A stretch of DNA of 64,000 nt from positions 496,001-560,000 of the forward strand of contig NZ_JAFNPF010000001.1 of assembly GCF_026535915.1 (NCBI RefSeq), written 5' to 3'. The notes below the pieces were generated by a model, which saw only the letters and a list, made by a program, of their open reading frames with translations, did no database searches and was not told the DNA's origin. This DNA comes from Snodgrassella sp945267035 (GTDB taxonomy: Bacteria; Pseudomonadota; Gammaproteobacteria; Burkholderiales; Neisseriaceae). Shown one piece after another: positions 9,409 to 18,211 of the stretch (position 1 is the stretch's first letter; the number at the start of each line of letters is the position of its first letter). A program made the translations under genes and the position numbers.

Positions 9409-10590
9409 TTAACAACGTTCAATGATTACTGCTGCTCCTTGTCCTCCACCAATACATAATGTAGCCAAACCAAGTTGTTTATTATGATGGATCATTGAAT
9501 ACAGCAAAGTGACCAAAATTCGTGCGCCACTGGCACCAATTGGATGGCCCAGCGCAATGGCACCACCATGAATATTGGTTTTATCCATATCGAAGTTCAG
9601 CTCGCGACCCACGCCCAGAAACTGTGCGGCAAATGCTTCATTGGCTTCAATCAGATCAATATCTGATAGTTGCAATGATGCCTTTTGTAGCGCCAGTTTG
9701 GTTGCTGGAACCGGACCCAAACCCATGACACTTGGATCTACTCCGCCAGAAGCATAACTGCGGATAGTGGCCAATGGTTTTAAGCCTAATTCTTTGGCTT
9801 TTGTTTCTGACATCACTACCAGTGCTGCAGCACCATCATTGATGCCGGATGCGTTACCAGCAGTTACGGTACCCTCTTTTTTGAAGGCGGGGCGTAGTTT
9901 GGCTAAGCCTTCAATGGAGCTATCCGCTTTAGGATACTCGTCTTGTTTAAAGATGATCTCTCCTTTACGGGAGCTGATGGTAACGGGCACTATTTCATCA
10001 ACAAACTCGCCATTATTGATTGCCTGTGTGGCTAGTTGTTGCGAGCGTAAAGCCAGTTCATCCTGTTCTTGTCGGCTGATTCCATATTGTTCAGCAATAT
10101 TTTCTGCCGTAATACCCATATGATAATGATTGGTGGCACAGGTTAAACCGTCGTTGACCATGGTATCGTAAAGTTCGGCATTACCCATTTTTAAGCCCCA
10201 ACGAACTTTACTATTCAGTAAGTAGGGTGCTTGAGACATATTTTCCATACCACCGGCAACGACGATATCGTTATCGCCTGCCAAGATACTTTGTGCCGCC
10301 AACGCTACGGATTTGAGACCACTTCCACATACTTTGTTGACGGTAAAAGCAGGGACAGATCCAGGAATATTGGCTCTTAACGCTGCCTGACGGGCTGGGT
10401 TCTGACCCAAGCCTGCTTGTAGGACATTTCCCATAATGACTTCATTGACCACGCCTGTTTCTAATGAGGCCCGTTTTAATGCCTCTTCAATCACTATTTT
10501 CCCCAGATCAATGGCGCCTACGGAGGTTAGTGCACCATTGAAACTACCAATTGCTGTGCGTGTTGCACTGACGATTACAGCTTTAGTCAT
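9409..10590 (-). CDS. atoB: Acetyl-CoA acetyltransferase (thiolase)
   Basis: A 393-residue thiolase that cleaves acetoacetyl-CoA to two acetyl-CoA, the last step of acetoacetate/butyrate use. Visible motifs are the nucleophile region VNKVCGSGLKSVALA (Cys near residue 88), NEAFAAQF, GGAIALGHPIGASG, and the C-terminal CIGGGQGAAVI with the second catalytic Cys. The second of two adjacent ATGs (10590) is chosen because GGGAG sits 6 bases before it. A longer open frame to 10629 adds non-family residues. The 19-base gap to atoE indicates co-transcription. Confidence 0.95.
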   Translation of the reverse strand: MTKAVIVSATRTAIGSFNGALTSVGAIDLGKIVIEEALKRASLETGVVNEVIMGNVLQAGLGQNPARQAALRANIPGSVPAFTVNKVCGSGLKSVALAAQSILAGDNDIVVAGGMENMSQAPYLLNSKVRWGLKMGNAELYDTMVNDGLTCATNHYHMGITAENIAEQYGISRQEQDELALRSQQLATQAINNGEFVDEIVPVTISSRKGEIIFKQDEYPKADSSIEGLAKLRPAFKKEGTVTAGNASGINDGAAALVVMSETKAKELGLKPLATIRSYASGGVDPSVMGLGPVPATKLALQKASLQLSDIDLIEANEAFAAQFLGVGRELNFDMDKTNIHGGAIALGHPIGASGARILVTLLYSMIHHNKQLGLATLCIGGGQGAAVIIERC

Positions 10591-10609
10591 CATAAACTCC
10601 CTTGTTTTA

Positions 10610-11956
10610 TTAGAAAAAGTACAAACCAATCAGGAATATTGGGGTGGTGAATATCAATGCTGTCATGCAATAACCCATAATATCCCTTACCCCTAAGCCG
10701 GCAATGGCTAGTGCAGGCAATGCCCAAAATGGTTGCAGCATATTCATCCATTGTTCACCATAGGCAATGGCCATGGTTGATTTCCCTAAATCGGCTCCGA
10801 GCGCTTGAGCAGCTGGAATGACAAACGGTCCCTGAATTACCCAGTGCCCACCTCCAGATGGAACGGCAAAGTTGATGATGCCGGAGCTGAAAAACGTCCA
10901 GATCGGGAAGGTATCTTTGCTGGCAATGTTGATAAAGAATTCAGTAATCAATCCACCTAATCCAGAGTGTTCCATCATCAATTGAATACCGGCGTAAAAT
11001 GGGAATTGAATGATGATACCGGCAGTACTTTTAGCAGCATTGGATACTGCACGCATATACGCCATAGGTGTACGATGCAATAAAATACCGGCAGTTAAGA
11101 ACATGAGGTTAACAGTGTTAATGGTGATATTGAACCCTTTTTGGGAGAAGTAAATAATCAAATAGCCGATGCCTAGGGCACCCACTAATAAGGACAAGAA
11201 TTTACTTTCCTCCATTTTTTCAGCGATGGTGGCAGTTTTGCGATCCAGTTGGCGTTGAAAGTCAGGTTCCGGAGCCAGTAATTCGGGATTAACCACATTC
11301 ACGTTGCCATCTGTTCTGACCATGAACCGCACTAAAATCGGCAAGCAGATGATCAGCATCACCGTAATAAATATATTACTGGCGGAAAACATGGTTTGTG
11401 AAATGGGTACAATGCCCTGAGGGTTGGCTTCAGTTACCATAAAGTGCGCAACTGGATTGCCTGGCGTTGCAGCCATCAATGGCATGGAACCGGATAATCC
11501 ACCACCCCAAGTCATAAAGGCAATGTAGGCGCAAGCAATGAGCAAACCGTAATCTACATTTTTGACTTGTCTGGCGACTTCTTTAGCCAGCATGGCTCCC
11601 ACCACCAGACCAAAGCCCCAGTTCAGGATACAAGCAATGCAGCCAACAAAAGTTACCAACATCGCTGCCTGTGTTGGGGTTTTGGCGATAGAAGCAATGG
11701 AAACCAAAATTGACTTAACGGGTGGTGAACTCGCTAAGGCATGACCGGTTACCACGATCAAAGCCATCTGCATACCAAACGCCAAAAGATTCCAAAAACC
11801 GTCTCCCCACATTTGTACTAAGTCCAGTGGCTGAGAATTGGTTAATCCCCAAGCCATGAGAAAGATGATAAAGGTGAGAATTAAGGCAAAGATCAGTGGG
11901 TCTGGTAAATATTTACTCACTAAGTTGGTAGTAAATCGAGATAAACGCGAAATCAT
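10610..11956 (-). CDS. atoE: Short-chain fatty acid transporter AtoE
   Basis: A 448-residue polytopic inner-membrane permease of the AtoE family, expected to import acetoacetate/butyrate-type acids. It starts MISRLSRFTTNLVSKYLPDPLIFA. Conserved stretches include WGFGLVVGAMLAKEVAR, a glycine-rich WGGGLSGSMPLMAATPGNP, and FAVPSGGGHWVIQGP. Its ATG overlaps the atoA stop in an ATGA, so the two are translationally coupled. Confidence 0.94.
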   Translation of the reverse strand: MISRLSRFTTNLVSKYLPDPLIFALILTFIIFLMAWGLTNSQPLDLVQMWGDGFWNLLAFGMQMALIVVTGHALASSPPVKSILVSIASIAKTPTQAAMLVTFVGCIACILNWGFGLVVGAMLAKEVARQVKNVDYGLLIACAYIAFMTWGGGLSGSMPLMAATPGNPVAHFMVTEANPQGIVPISQTMFSASNIFITVMLIICLPILVRFMVRTDGNVNVVNPELLAPEPDFQRQLDRKTATIAEKMEESKFLSLLVGALGIGYLIIYFSQKGFNITINTVNLMFLTAGILLHRTPMAYMRAVSNAAKSTAGIIIQFPFYAGIQLMMEHSGLGGLITEFFINIASKDTFPIWTFFSSGIINFAVPSGGGHWVIQGPFVIPAAQALGADLGKSTMAIAYGEQWMNMLQPFWALPALAIAGLGVRDIMGYCMTALIFTTPIFLIGLYFF

Positions 11957-12615
11957 GATGCTGCAGCTCCCGCGATAGACATGGTTTTCAGGTTGTCTGC
12001 TACCACAAATTGAGCTGTAGTGTGCGCTTTGACTGTGTCAACATCTACACCTTCTGCGGTTTCAAGCAAATACATCTGATTATTTCTGAATTCAAAAACC
12101 GCCAATTCAGTGATGATCATGCTGACTTTGCCTTTGGCCGTCAGTGGTAATGTGCATTCGGGAATAATTTTCGGTTCACCGGTTTTAGTACAGTGTTCCA
12201 TGGCAATAATCACTTTTTTAGCACCAGTGACCAGATCCATTGCACCACCCATACCCGGCACCATTTTGCCTGGTACCATCCAGTTAGCGAGATTACCGTG
12301 TTGATCAACTTCTAAACCACCAAGAACACAAGCATCTACATGCCCACCACGAATCAACATAAAAGAGAAGGCACTATCAAATGTGGCTCCACCCGGTACG
12401 ATGCCACAAGGTTGTCCACCAGCATTGACGATATTGGGTTCATCTACTGTTTTCGGACCTAAGCCTAAGAACCCGTTTTCAGATTGCAACGTAATATTGA
12501 TACCTTCTGGCAAGTAATTAACCACCATGGTGGGTAAACCAATGCCCAGATTAACTACATCACCATCACGCAATTCCTGAGCCACACGTCGTGCAATTAA
12601 TTCTTTTTTATCCAT
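11953..12615 (-). CDS. atoA: Acetate CoA-transferase beta subunit
   Basis: A 220-residue class I CoA-transferase beta subunit that moves CoA from acetyl-CoA to acetoacetate or a short-chain fatty acid. The catalytic glutamate lies in LQSENGFLGLGP (about residue 45), followed by GGATFDSAFSFMLIRGGHVD. It starts 11 bases after atoD and overlaps atoE by 4 bases, so the heterodimer partners are encoded side by side. Confidence 0.95.
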   Translation of the reverse strand: MDKKELIARRVAQELRDGDVVNLGIGLPTMVVNYLPEGINITLQSENGFLGLGPKTVDEPNIVNAGGQPCGIVPGGATFDSAFSFMLIRGGHVDACVLGGLEVDQHGNLANWMVPGKMVPGMGGAMDLVTGAKKVIIAMEHCTKTGEPKIIPECTLPLTAKGKVSMIITELAVFEFRNNQMYLLETAEGVDVDTVKAHTTAQFVVADNLKTMSIAGAAAS

Positions 12616-12626
12616 GACTATTTCCT

Positions 12627-13283
12627 TTAATCGTTGCTGCTAACAATAAAATCTACTAATGCTGCGGGGGTCATGACTGCGTCAGGGTTAATCTGACCTA
12701 CATCAACCAGCTCATCTACTTGTGCAATAACGGTATCTGCAGCGGTTGCAATTAAAGGGTTAAAATTACGTGCGGCGTATTGATAGATAAGATTGCCACT
12801 GTAATCCGCTTTTTGCGCATGAATAATGGCTAAATCAGCCCGTAATGGCAGTTCAAGCAAATATTCACGATCATTGATGGTTAAAACTTGTTTGCCATCA
12901 GCTACGATGGTACCCACCCCAGTTGGTGTTAACACCCCACCTAAGCCGGCTCCGCCAGAACGAATGCGTTCAGCAAGGGTGCCTTGTGGTACCAGCTCAA
13001 CTTCCATTTCACCGGCAATCATTCTTCTGCCGGTTTCGCGGTTAGTACCGATATGAGAAGTAATGACTTTTTTGACCTGATTGTTGTTAATCAGGGGTCC
13101 TACGCCTGTATCAACAAAGGCGGTATCGTTACCAATTAAGGTGATGTCTTTAATGCCTGATTGCACGATTGCGTTCACTATCTTAGCTGGCGTTCCGCAT
13201 CCCATAAAACCACCAAACATAATGGTTATGCCATCGTGGAGAAAATCCCGAATTTTTTCGGTGGTGATTAGCTTATTTTGCAT
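12627..13283 (-). CDS. atoD: Acetate CoA-transferase alpha subunit
   Basis: A 218-residue class I CoA-transferase alpha subunit, partner of AtoA. The glycine-rich MFGGFMGCGTPAKI (residues about 22-35) and GGVLTPTGVGTIV are family signatures. It is the first gene of the atoDAEB operon, so the control region lies upstream at 13284-13500. A Shine-Dalgarno-like AGGAG precedes the ATG on the minus strand. Confidence 0.95.
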   Translation of the reverse strand: MQNKLITTEKIRDFLHDGITIMFGGFMGCGTPAKIVNAIVQSGIKDITLIGNDTAFVDTGVGPLINNNQVKKVITSHIGTNRETGRRMIAGEMEVELVPQGTLAERIRSGGAGLGGVLTPTGVGTIVADGKQVLTINDREYLLELPLRADLAIIHAQKADYSGNLIYQYAARNFNPLIATAADTVIAQVDELVDVGQINPDAVMTPAALVDFIVSSND

Positions 13284-13443
13284 AGAACACTCCTGATTAC
13301 ACGTTGAAAGATTGTTTATTTTTGTTAATAAACATCTTTACTATTGCAATTTATGTACCAGAATGCTGGGTGCTAAATAAAAAGAGTAAATATATGAATT
13401 GTAAAGATTAATTAATTTTTCGTATCTAGGAAAAATCGCTAAG

Positions 13444-13483
13444 GTGCGCAATTGTTTGCACTTTGATGCAAAAAAATGTGCAT
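13444..13483 (-). promoter_or_regulatory. Clustered inverted repeats upstream of atoD, candidate AtoC site
   Basis: Two imperfect palindromes lie side by side 160-200 bases upstream of atoD. GTGC at 13444-13447 pairs with GCAC at 13458-13461, and ATGCA at 13466-13470 pairs with TGCAT at 13479-13483. AtoC is an enhancer-binding activator that binds a palindrome well upstream of atoD in E. coli, so position and form are suitable. I could not find a convincing sigma-54 -24/-12 element, and this remains a candidate. Confidence 0.35.
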
Positions 13484-14215
13484 GAATACATTGAATTTAG
13501 AAGAATTTATTCGTGTGCAATAAAGTATAAAACACTAATGTGATAAAGACTGATTGTGCGTCAATTTTAGATGAGGACAATCCCAATATTGAGCAAAATA
13601 AATTTTATTTCACCGATATTACCAGTTGTTTTTCAGAATATGATTTAAAAGTCTTGATTGTAATGCTGTCTGAGCAAGCCAAAACACTTTAAAGCAGATT
13701 CAATGTGTGTCAGTAGACTTAACTATGGGGCATTTAGTGCTAATTCATTTGAGCGTGATATAAATGTAAAAAAACGGATTGGTTATGTCAATACCATTTT
13801 AGTCTGAGTAGATCATCACCAATTGTTTAACAGGACAGAATGTACATGATCCATGGTGTTTTTGTAATAGGGCTCTTGATACGGTTAAAGCACCAATGAT
13901 AAAACTGGATGGTTTAGGCGAATATGCGGTTGCAGCTTAAGTCGACAGATGAGTTGCTGTTCTCTATATTTATCGTATCCGCTTAAACGGAATTTTTGAC
14001 TACTCAGGTATAGATTTGAATTTGAGGCAGACCATAAACTGCCCAAAGGGAGTAAACACCCACATTTAGAAAAGATCGGTTAAAAGAGATGATTGATGTA
14101 ATTTAAAATTATTTTTCAACCAATGATTTGCATGATTTACGCTTCTTTTTTGTGAAAAATGTCCTACAAAAGGATTGACGGGCAGTAATACTGCTTCTAT
14201 AATGCGCTCTTCCTT
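13484..14215. other. Intergenic stretch with no firm gene
   Basis: About 730 bases between the ato control region and the tRNA pair. One frame is open for about 45 codons on the plus strand (about 13560-13692) but has no convincing start. It may be a remnant. The DNA just before 14216 should hold the tRNA promoter. Confidence 0.4.
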
Positions 14216-14291
14216 TCCCTGATAGCTCAGTCGGTAGAGCGACGGACTGTTAATCCGCAGGTCCCAGGTTCGAGCCCTGGTCGGGGAGCCA
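14216..14291 (+). tRNA. tRNA-Asn (GTT)
   Basis: A cloverleaf with acceptor stem TCCCTGA/TCGGGGA, D arm GCTCAGTCGGTAGAGC, anticodon loop CTGTTAA (anticodon GTT), T arm CCAGGTTCGAGCCCTGG and an encoded CCA at 14289-14291. A tRNA-Lys follows after 2 bases, so they are probably one transcript. Confidence 0.97.
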
Positions 14292-14293
14292 AA

Positions 14294-14369
14294 GGGTCGT
14301 TAGCTCAGTCGGTAGAGCAGCGGACTTTTAATCCGTTGGTCGAGCGTTCGAATCGCTCACGACCCACCA
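14294..14369 (+). tRNA. tRNA-Lys (TTT)
   Basis: Acceptor stem GGGTCGT/ACGACCC, D arm GCTCAGTCGGTAGAGC, anticodon loop CTTTTAA (anticodon TTT), T arm ending AATCGCTC, and encoded CCA at 14367-14369. Confidence 0.97.
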
Positions 14370-15055
14370 AATCTCCTTTGTAGTGTTCAGTTATTTTCTT
14401 ATCTTTTTTTCTTTTTGATTTATTCCATCAATTCTCTTTTTTACTTCATTTGAGTTGCAGCAACTGACTAAAACGTGGTTTTGTGGTGCCATTGAGTTTA
14501 ATTTTGAAATAAATTTTGAATTTGAATTTCAGCTATAATATTTTTTGAAATGGCATTATTAAAGCAAACAATGTATTTGGTTGCTTTTGATAGGTGATAG
14601 TGCAACTGATAAGATTGTTTTTTCCATACTATTGAAAAACGGCTTTCTGAAAAAGTCTTAGTTAATTTTAAGTTTGATCATGATATGACGAGCAAGATTT
14701 TTAAATTGTTTTTTCGATTCTAGCAAATATGTCTTTGTAATATTTGGTTTGAGTGAATATGAGCAAATTTGAGCTTAAGATAAGACAATTATTGCTGATA
14801 AAAATATGTTAAATAACTTTTTTTTCAAATACTATTCTATCATTGGGACTTGATAGCTTGTTGATTAAATTTGATTTCATAACTGATGCTTAATAAATGT
14901 AATTGGATAGTCTGCCAATTAAGCCCCTCTATAAACCACAGAATAGCATAGATTTTGTTTCATTATGTTTTCTCTGACATAAGAAATACAATACGTTAGT
15001 TCTATTATGTTAATATATGCAAATATTTAATTAATTATGATGCATTGGTTGAAAC
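14370..15055. other. Intergenic stretch, nothing recognised
   Basis: Nearly 690 bases of very AT-rich DNA after tRNA-Lys with no open frame above about 40 codons. A TATGTTAAT-like -10 candidate near 15007 may serve the next gene. Confidence 0.4.
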
Positions 15056-16024
15056 ATGAATATTAGAAACGGATTGTGGGCTTTATTGCTTGTTTCGGTT
15101 GTTGCCCTGGGCAATGACAGTACCGGTTATGTCGGTATAGGTGGAATCAGTTATATAAAAAATCCTCATATTTCTATGCAGTCAGAGGATCTGTATATCA
15201 GTCAAGAGAAAATTCAGGTTGCTTATCAGTTTAAAAATCTAACCAATCGCGATATTACCGAAACGATTTTATTTCCCTTACCTGCCATCCCTACCGGAGT
15301 TGATGGGGATTTTGCAGATGTGGAAGGCATGCTTAATAGTTTTCAGATCAAGGTAAATGGAAAGGCGATTAAGCCGAAACGGCATCTGTCTGTTTTTTTT
15401 AGTCCATACCAGCAAACGGGTAATAAATCCATTGATGTTACCGCTGAACTGGCGGCATGTGGTGTTTCTGAAAAGAAACTGTTAAATATATGGTTATTAC
15501 ACGAAAATCAGATTGATGATCAGATCGCGGCTTGTTCCAATCCCACAATTCAAAGATTAATAAAAAAATATGAAGATTCGGAATTTGCCTGGGAGATTAA
15601 GGTTACTTATAGCTGGGTGCAAACCTTTAAAGCCAACGCGATTACTCACGTCGAGCATCGTTATCAACCACTCGTGGGTGGGGGAATTCCGAATAAACCT
15701 AGCATGGCTAGTGTGGCTCGTGGCGAATTGAAAAGATTTTGTCTCGACCGGAATTTTGTTCAGAAGTTAAATGATAGGACAAAGGGGAGTGATAGTCCTT
15801 TAATACTGACCCGTGAACTCAGTTATATTTTGACCACGGGAGCGAACTGGGCAAAACCAATCGGTAGATTTACTTTAACCATAGAGCGTAAACCTCATGA
15901 ACTGGTATCGCTATGCTGGGATAAATCTCTAAAGAAAATTAATGCGACTCAATTTAGAGCAGTGAAAACCCATTTTGTTCCCAAACGTGATCTCGATATT
16001 TTGTTTGTTCCTTTATCAGAGTAG
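15056..16024 (+). CDS. Exported protein resembling DUF4424 family
   Basis: A 322-residue protein with an N-terminal hydrophobic export signal (MNIRNGLWALLLVSVVALG). The mature part starts with a DUF4424-like segment: YVGIGGISYIKNPHISMQSE, then VAYQFKNLTNRDI and ETILFPLPAIP, which read as a beta-rich domain. No catalytic motif is evident and the function is unknown. It is followed by a strong terminator, so it is a single-gene unit. Confidence 0.7.
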   Translation: MNIRNGLWALLLVSVVALGNDSTGYVGIGGISYIKNPHISMQSEDLYISQEKIQVAYQFKNLTNRDITETILFPLPAIPTGVDGDFADVEGMLNSFQIKVNGKAIKPKRHLSVFFSPYQQTGNKSIDVTAELAACGVSEKKLLNIWLLHENQIDDQIAACSNPTIQRLIKKYEDSEFAWEIKVTYSWVQTFKANAITHVEHRYQPLVGGGIPNKPSMASVARGELKRFCLDRNFVQKLNDRTKGSDSPLILTRELSYILTTGANWAKPIGRFTLTIERKPHELVSLCWDKSLKKINATQFRAVKTHFVPKRDLDILFVPLSE

Positions 16025-16063
16025 TGCAGTGGTCTGTTTTTAGGCGATTGCTTCGCTGAGTTT

Positions 16064-16118
16064 AACTGGTTTTTGATGGAAAAATTTAGCTATCAAAAAC
16101 CAGTTTTTATTTTATTTT
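16064..16118 (+). terminator. Rho-independent terminator
   Basis: AACTGGTTTTTGAT at 16064-16077 pairs perfectly with ATCAAAAACCAGTT at 16092-16105, followed by TTTATTTTATTTTT. It ends the DUF4424-like gene. Confidence 0.9.
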
Positions 16119-16224
16119 TGCTGGTCATCGGTATGAAAAACGATTTATACCGACTATGTTGTTAAAAATGTTATTGATCTGCTGTATCAGTGGCTGAGGA
16201 TGGTGAAGGATTTTTTTCTGCTAT

Positions 16225-16770
16225 TTATACTATGGTTGCACCTAAGGTATGCTGAAAATGATTTAATGCCCATTGATGTCCTACAGGATCAAAACTGGCC
16301 ACTGCATTTTGATGGACGACGATTTTATAGTTCAGATTATAGGCATCTACTGCTGTATGGAGTATGCAGATATCGGTACAAACGCCGGTTAAATGCAGTT
16401 CAGTGATGTTTCTTTCACGCAAACGTATATCCAGATCAGTGCCACTGAAAGCAGAATAGTGTCGCTTGTTAAGCCAGTATATTTGTGGATTGGTTTGATT
16501 TTGGATATATAGCTGTTTCAATGCTCCATATAATTCCTGCCCCTTAGTACCGATCAGGTTGTGTGGCGGAAAAAGTTTGTTTTCCGGGTGATAGTGATCT
16601 TCTACCTGATGGGCATCAATGGCAAAGACGACAAAATCCCCTTGCTCAATAAATGCTTTGGTCAACTGCACCATTTGCTCTTCAATTGATTGACCAGCCG
16701 ATGCGGTTGTTAATGCGCCATCTGTGGCGATAAAGTCATGGGTGTAGTCAATGGAAAGAAGGGCTTTCAT
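16225..16770 (-). CDS. pncA: Nicotinamidase (isochorismatase-like cysteine hydrolase)
   Basis: A 181-residue cytosolic amidase that converts nicotinamide to nicotinate for NAD salvage. The triad D8 (LLSIDYTHDF), K102 (WLNKRHYSAFSGTDL) and C131 (TGVCTDICILHTAVDAYN) is intact. The metal-site histidines fit HPENKLFPPHN. The sequence closely follows the Bacillus PncA type (RYSAFxGTDL, GVCTDICVLHTAVDAYN). It stands alone, about 180 bases after the umuC end. Confidence 0.85.
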   Translation of the reverse strand: MKALLSIDYTHDFIATDGALTTASAGQSIEEQMVQLTKAFIEQGDFVVFAIDAHQVEDHYHPENKLFPPHNLIGTKGQELYGALKQLYIQNQTNPQIYWLNKRHYSAFSGTDLDIRLRERNITELHLTGVCTDICILHTAVDAYNLNYKIVVHQNAVASFDPVGHQWALNHFQHTLGATIV

Positions 16771-16948
16771 GTGCTATCTCTAATCAGCTGTTAGATGTCA
16801 ATATTGCCGTACATTATAAATGAACCGTTAAGAATTATGTGGGTGTTTCCTGCATATGCATTTTATTTGTTTGGTTTATTTATATTTAACTTGCTGCATA
16901 ACAATATTGAATGTAATGCCATCCGTCAATTTGTGCTCAATATTTAAT

Positions 16949-18211
16949 TTATATGGTTAATAAATCAGGCCATTGAGTGGTATAGCAGGGACTCAGTTCG
17001 GTGCGGGTCATGTGCCAGTGATTGGATTGCAGTTCACTGCCCAGTTTGATGCAGCTGCGACCGTAACGGGTGGTGATATTGTCCCAAGCGTTCATCAATT
17101 CGGGACGGTGGTTATTTTGGCTTGGGCAGAGGAGATCGAGTTGTTGGAAATGCTGTGCTGGTTCGATACCACCCAGTTCGATACCACATTTTTTGTATTC
17201 ATAGCCGGGGCGGTAGATGTGCTGTAGTAAATGCTGGGCGATGTGGTTCAGGGTGATGGTGTCGGCACTGGCCTGTGGTAGTTTGATGAATTGATAGCCT
17301 CGGTATTGAGATAGATCCTGGCGGAAGCGGTTGGTATTGATAAATACCCCAATGATATGTGCTTGGCTGTGTTGTTCGCGCAGTTTGGCTGCACCGGCAG
17401 TAATGTGGTGGCTGATGGCCGCTTGCAGACCTTCGAGGGTGGTGACCATTTTGCCGAAGCTGCGGCTGCGTACGATATTTTGCCGGTTGGCTTCTTCAAT
17501 GACAAGTTCGCTGCAGGGAATGCCTTGCATTTCACGCTGGGTACGTTCGAGTACCACGCCAAATTGTTTGCGTAGGGTGGGGGTGTGAGCATTGATGAAA
17601 TCGAGGGCTGTGTGAATGCCTTGTGCCGCTAATTTTTGTCCGATTCGGCGACCGATACCCCAAATTTCGGTAACGGGTTCGCTGGCAAGGGCTCGCTGCT
17701 GGATGTTGTGATTCCAATCTGTCCAAACGACAACGCCATTGAAATGGTTGCGATGGCGTTTGGCCAGATGGTTGCAGAATTTGGCCAGTGTGCGGGTAGG
17801 CGCGATGCCGACGCAGGTAGGGATGCCGACCCATTGTTGGATGCGGTTACGGATGTCATGACCAAGTTGGTGCAGTTTATGCAGGCTGTGTAGGTCGGCA
17901 AAGCATTCGTCAATAGAGTAGATTTCAATGGCTGGTACCAGGGAGGCGATGGTGCTCATCATGCGCCGTGACAGGTCGGCATACAGTTCGTAATTGGATG
18001 AAAAGACGGTGAGTTTGCCCTGCTGCACCAGATGCTGAATCTGAAAATAGGGTACGCCCATCTTGATGCCCATGTCTTTGGCTTCATTGGAGCGTGAGAT
18101 GACGCAGCCATCGTTGTTACTGAGCACGATGATGGGCTGTTGTTTGAGCTCTGGACGGTAGGCTCTTTCGCAGGAGCAATAGAAGTTATTGCCATCAATC
18201 AGGGCAAACAT
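16949..18211 (-). CDS. umuC: Y-family DNA polymerase UmuC
   Basis: The catalytic subunit of an error-prone translesion polymerase (Pol V type). The ATG at 18211 gives 420 residues (E. coli UmuC 422), starting MFALIDGNNFYCSCERAYRP with the first catalytic Asp. YSIDECFADL holds the second acidic pair. The little-finger and C-terminal regions are complete. The open frame continues upstream to 18277, but those residues are not family-like. It overlaps the preceding nuclease gene by 17 bases, so it is the last gene of a three-gene operon with a UmuD-like protein. Confidence 0.94.
   Translation of the reverse strand: MFALIDGNNFYCSCERAYRPELKQQPIIVLSNNDGCVISRSNEAKDMGIKMGVPYFQIQHLVQQGKLTVFSSNYELYADLSRRMMSTIASLVPAIEIYSIDECFADLHSLHKLHQLGHDIRNRIQQWVGIPTCVGIAPTRTLAKFCNHLAKRHRNHFNGVVVWTDWNHNIQQRALASEPVTEIWGIGRRIGQKLAAQGIHTALDFINAHTPTLRKQFGVVLERTQREMQGIPCSELVIEEANRQNIVRSRSFGKMVTTLEGLQAAISHHITAGAAKLREQHSQAHIIGVFINTNRFRQDLSQYRGYQFIKLPQASADTITLNHIAQHLLQHIYRPGYEYKKCGIELGGIEPAQHFQQLDLLCPSQNNHRPELMNAWDNITTRYGRSCIKLGSELQSNHWHMTRTELSPCYTTQWPDLLTI

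Noticed and set aside
13461..13483. Possible sigma-54 -24/-12 promoter for atoD on the minus strand (GCAC then T-run then GC)
   Set aside because: The conserved GG at -24 is missing and the spacing is off by one in both possible alignments.
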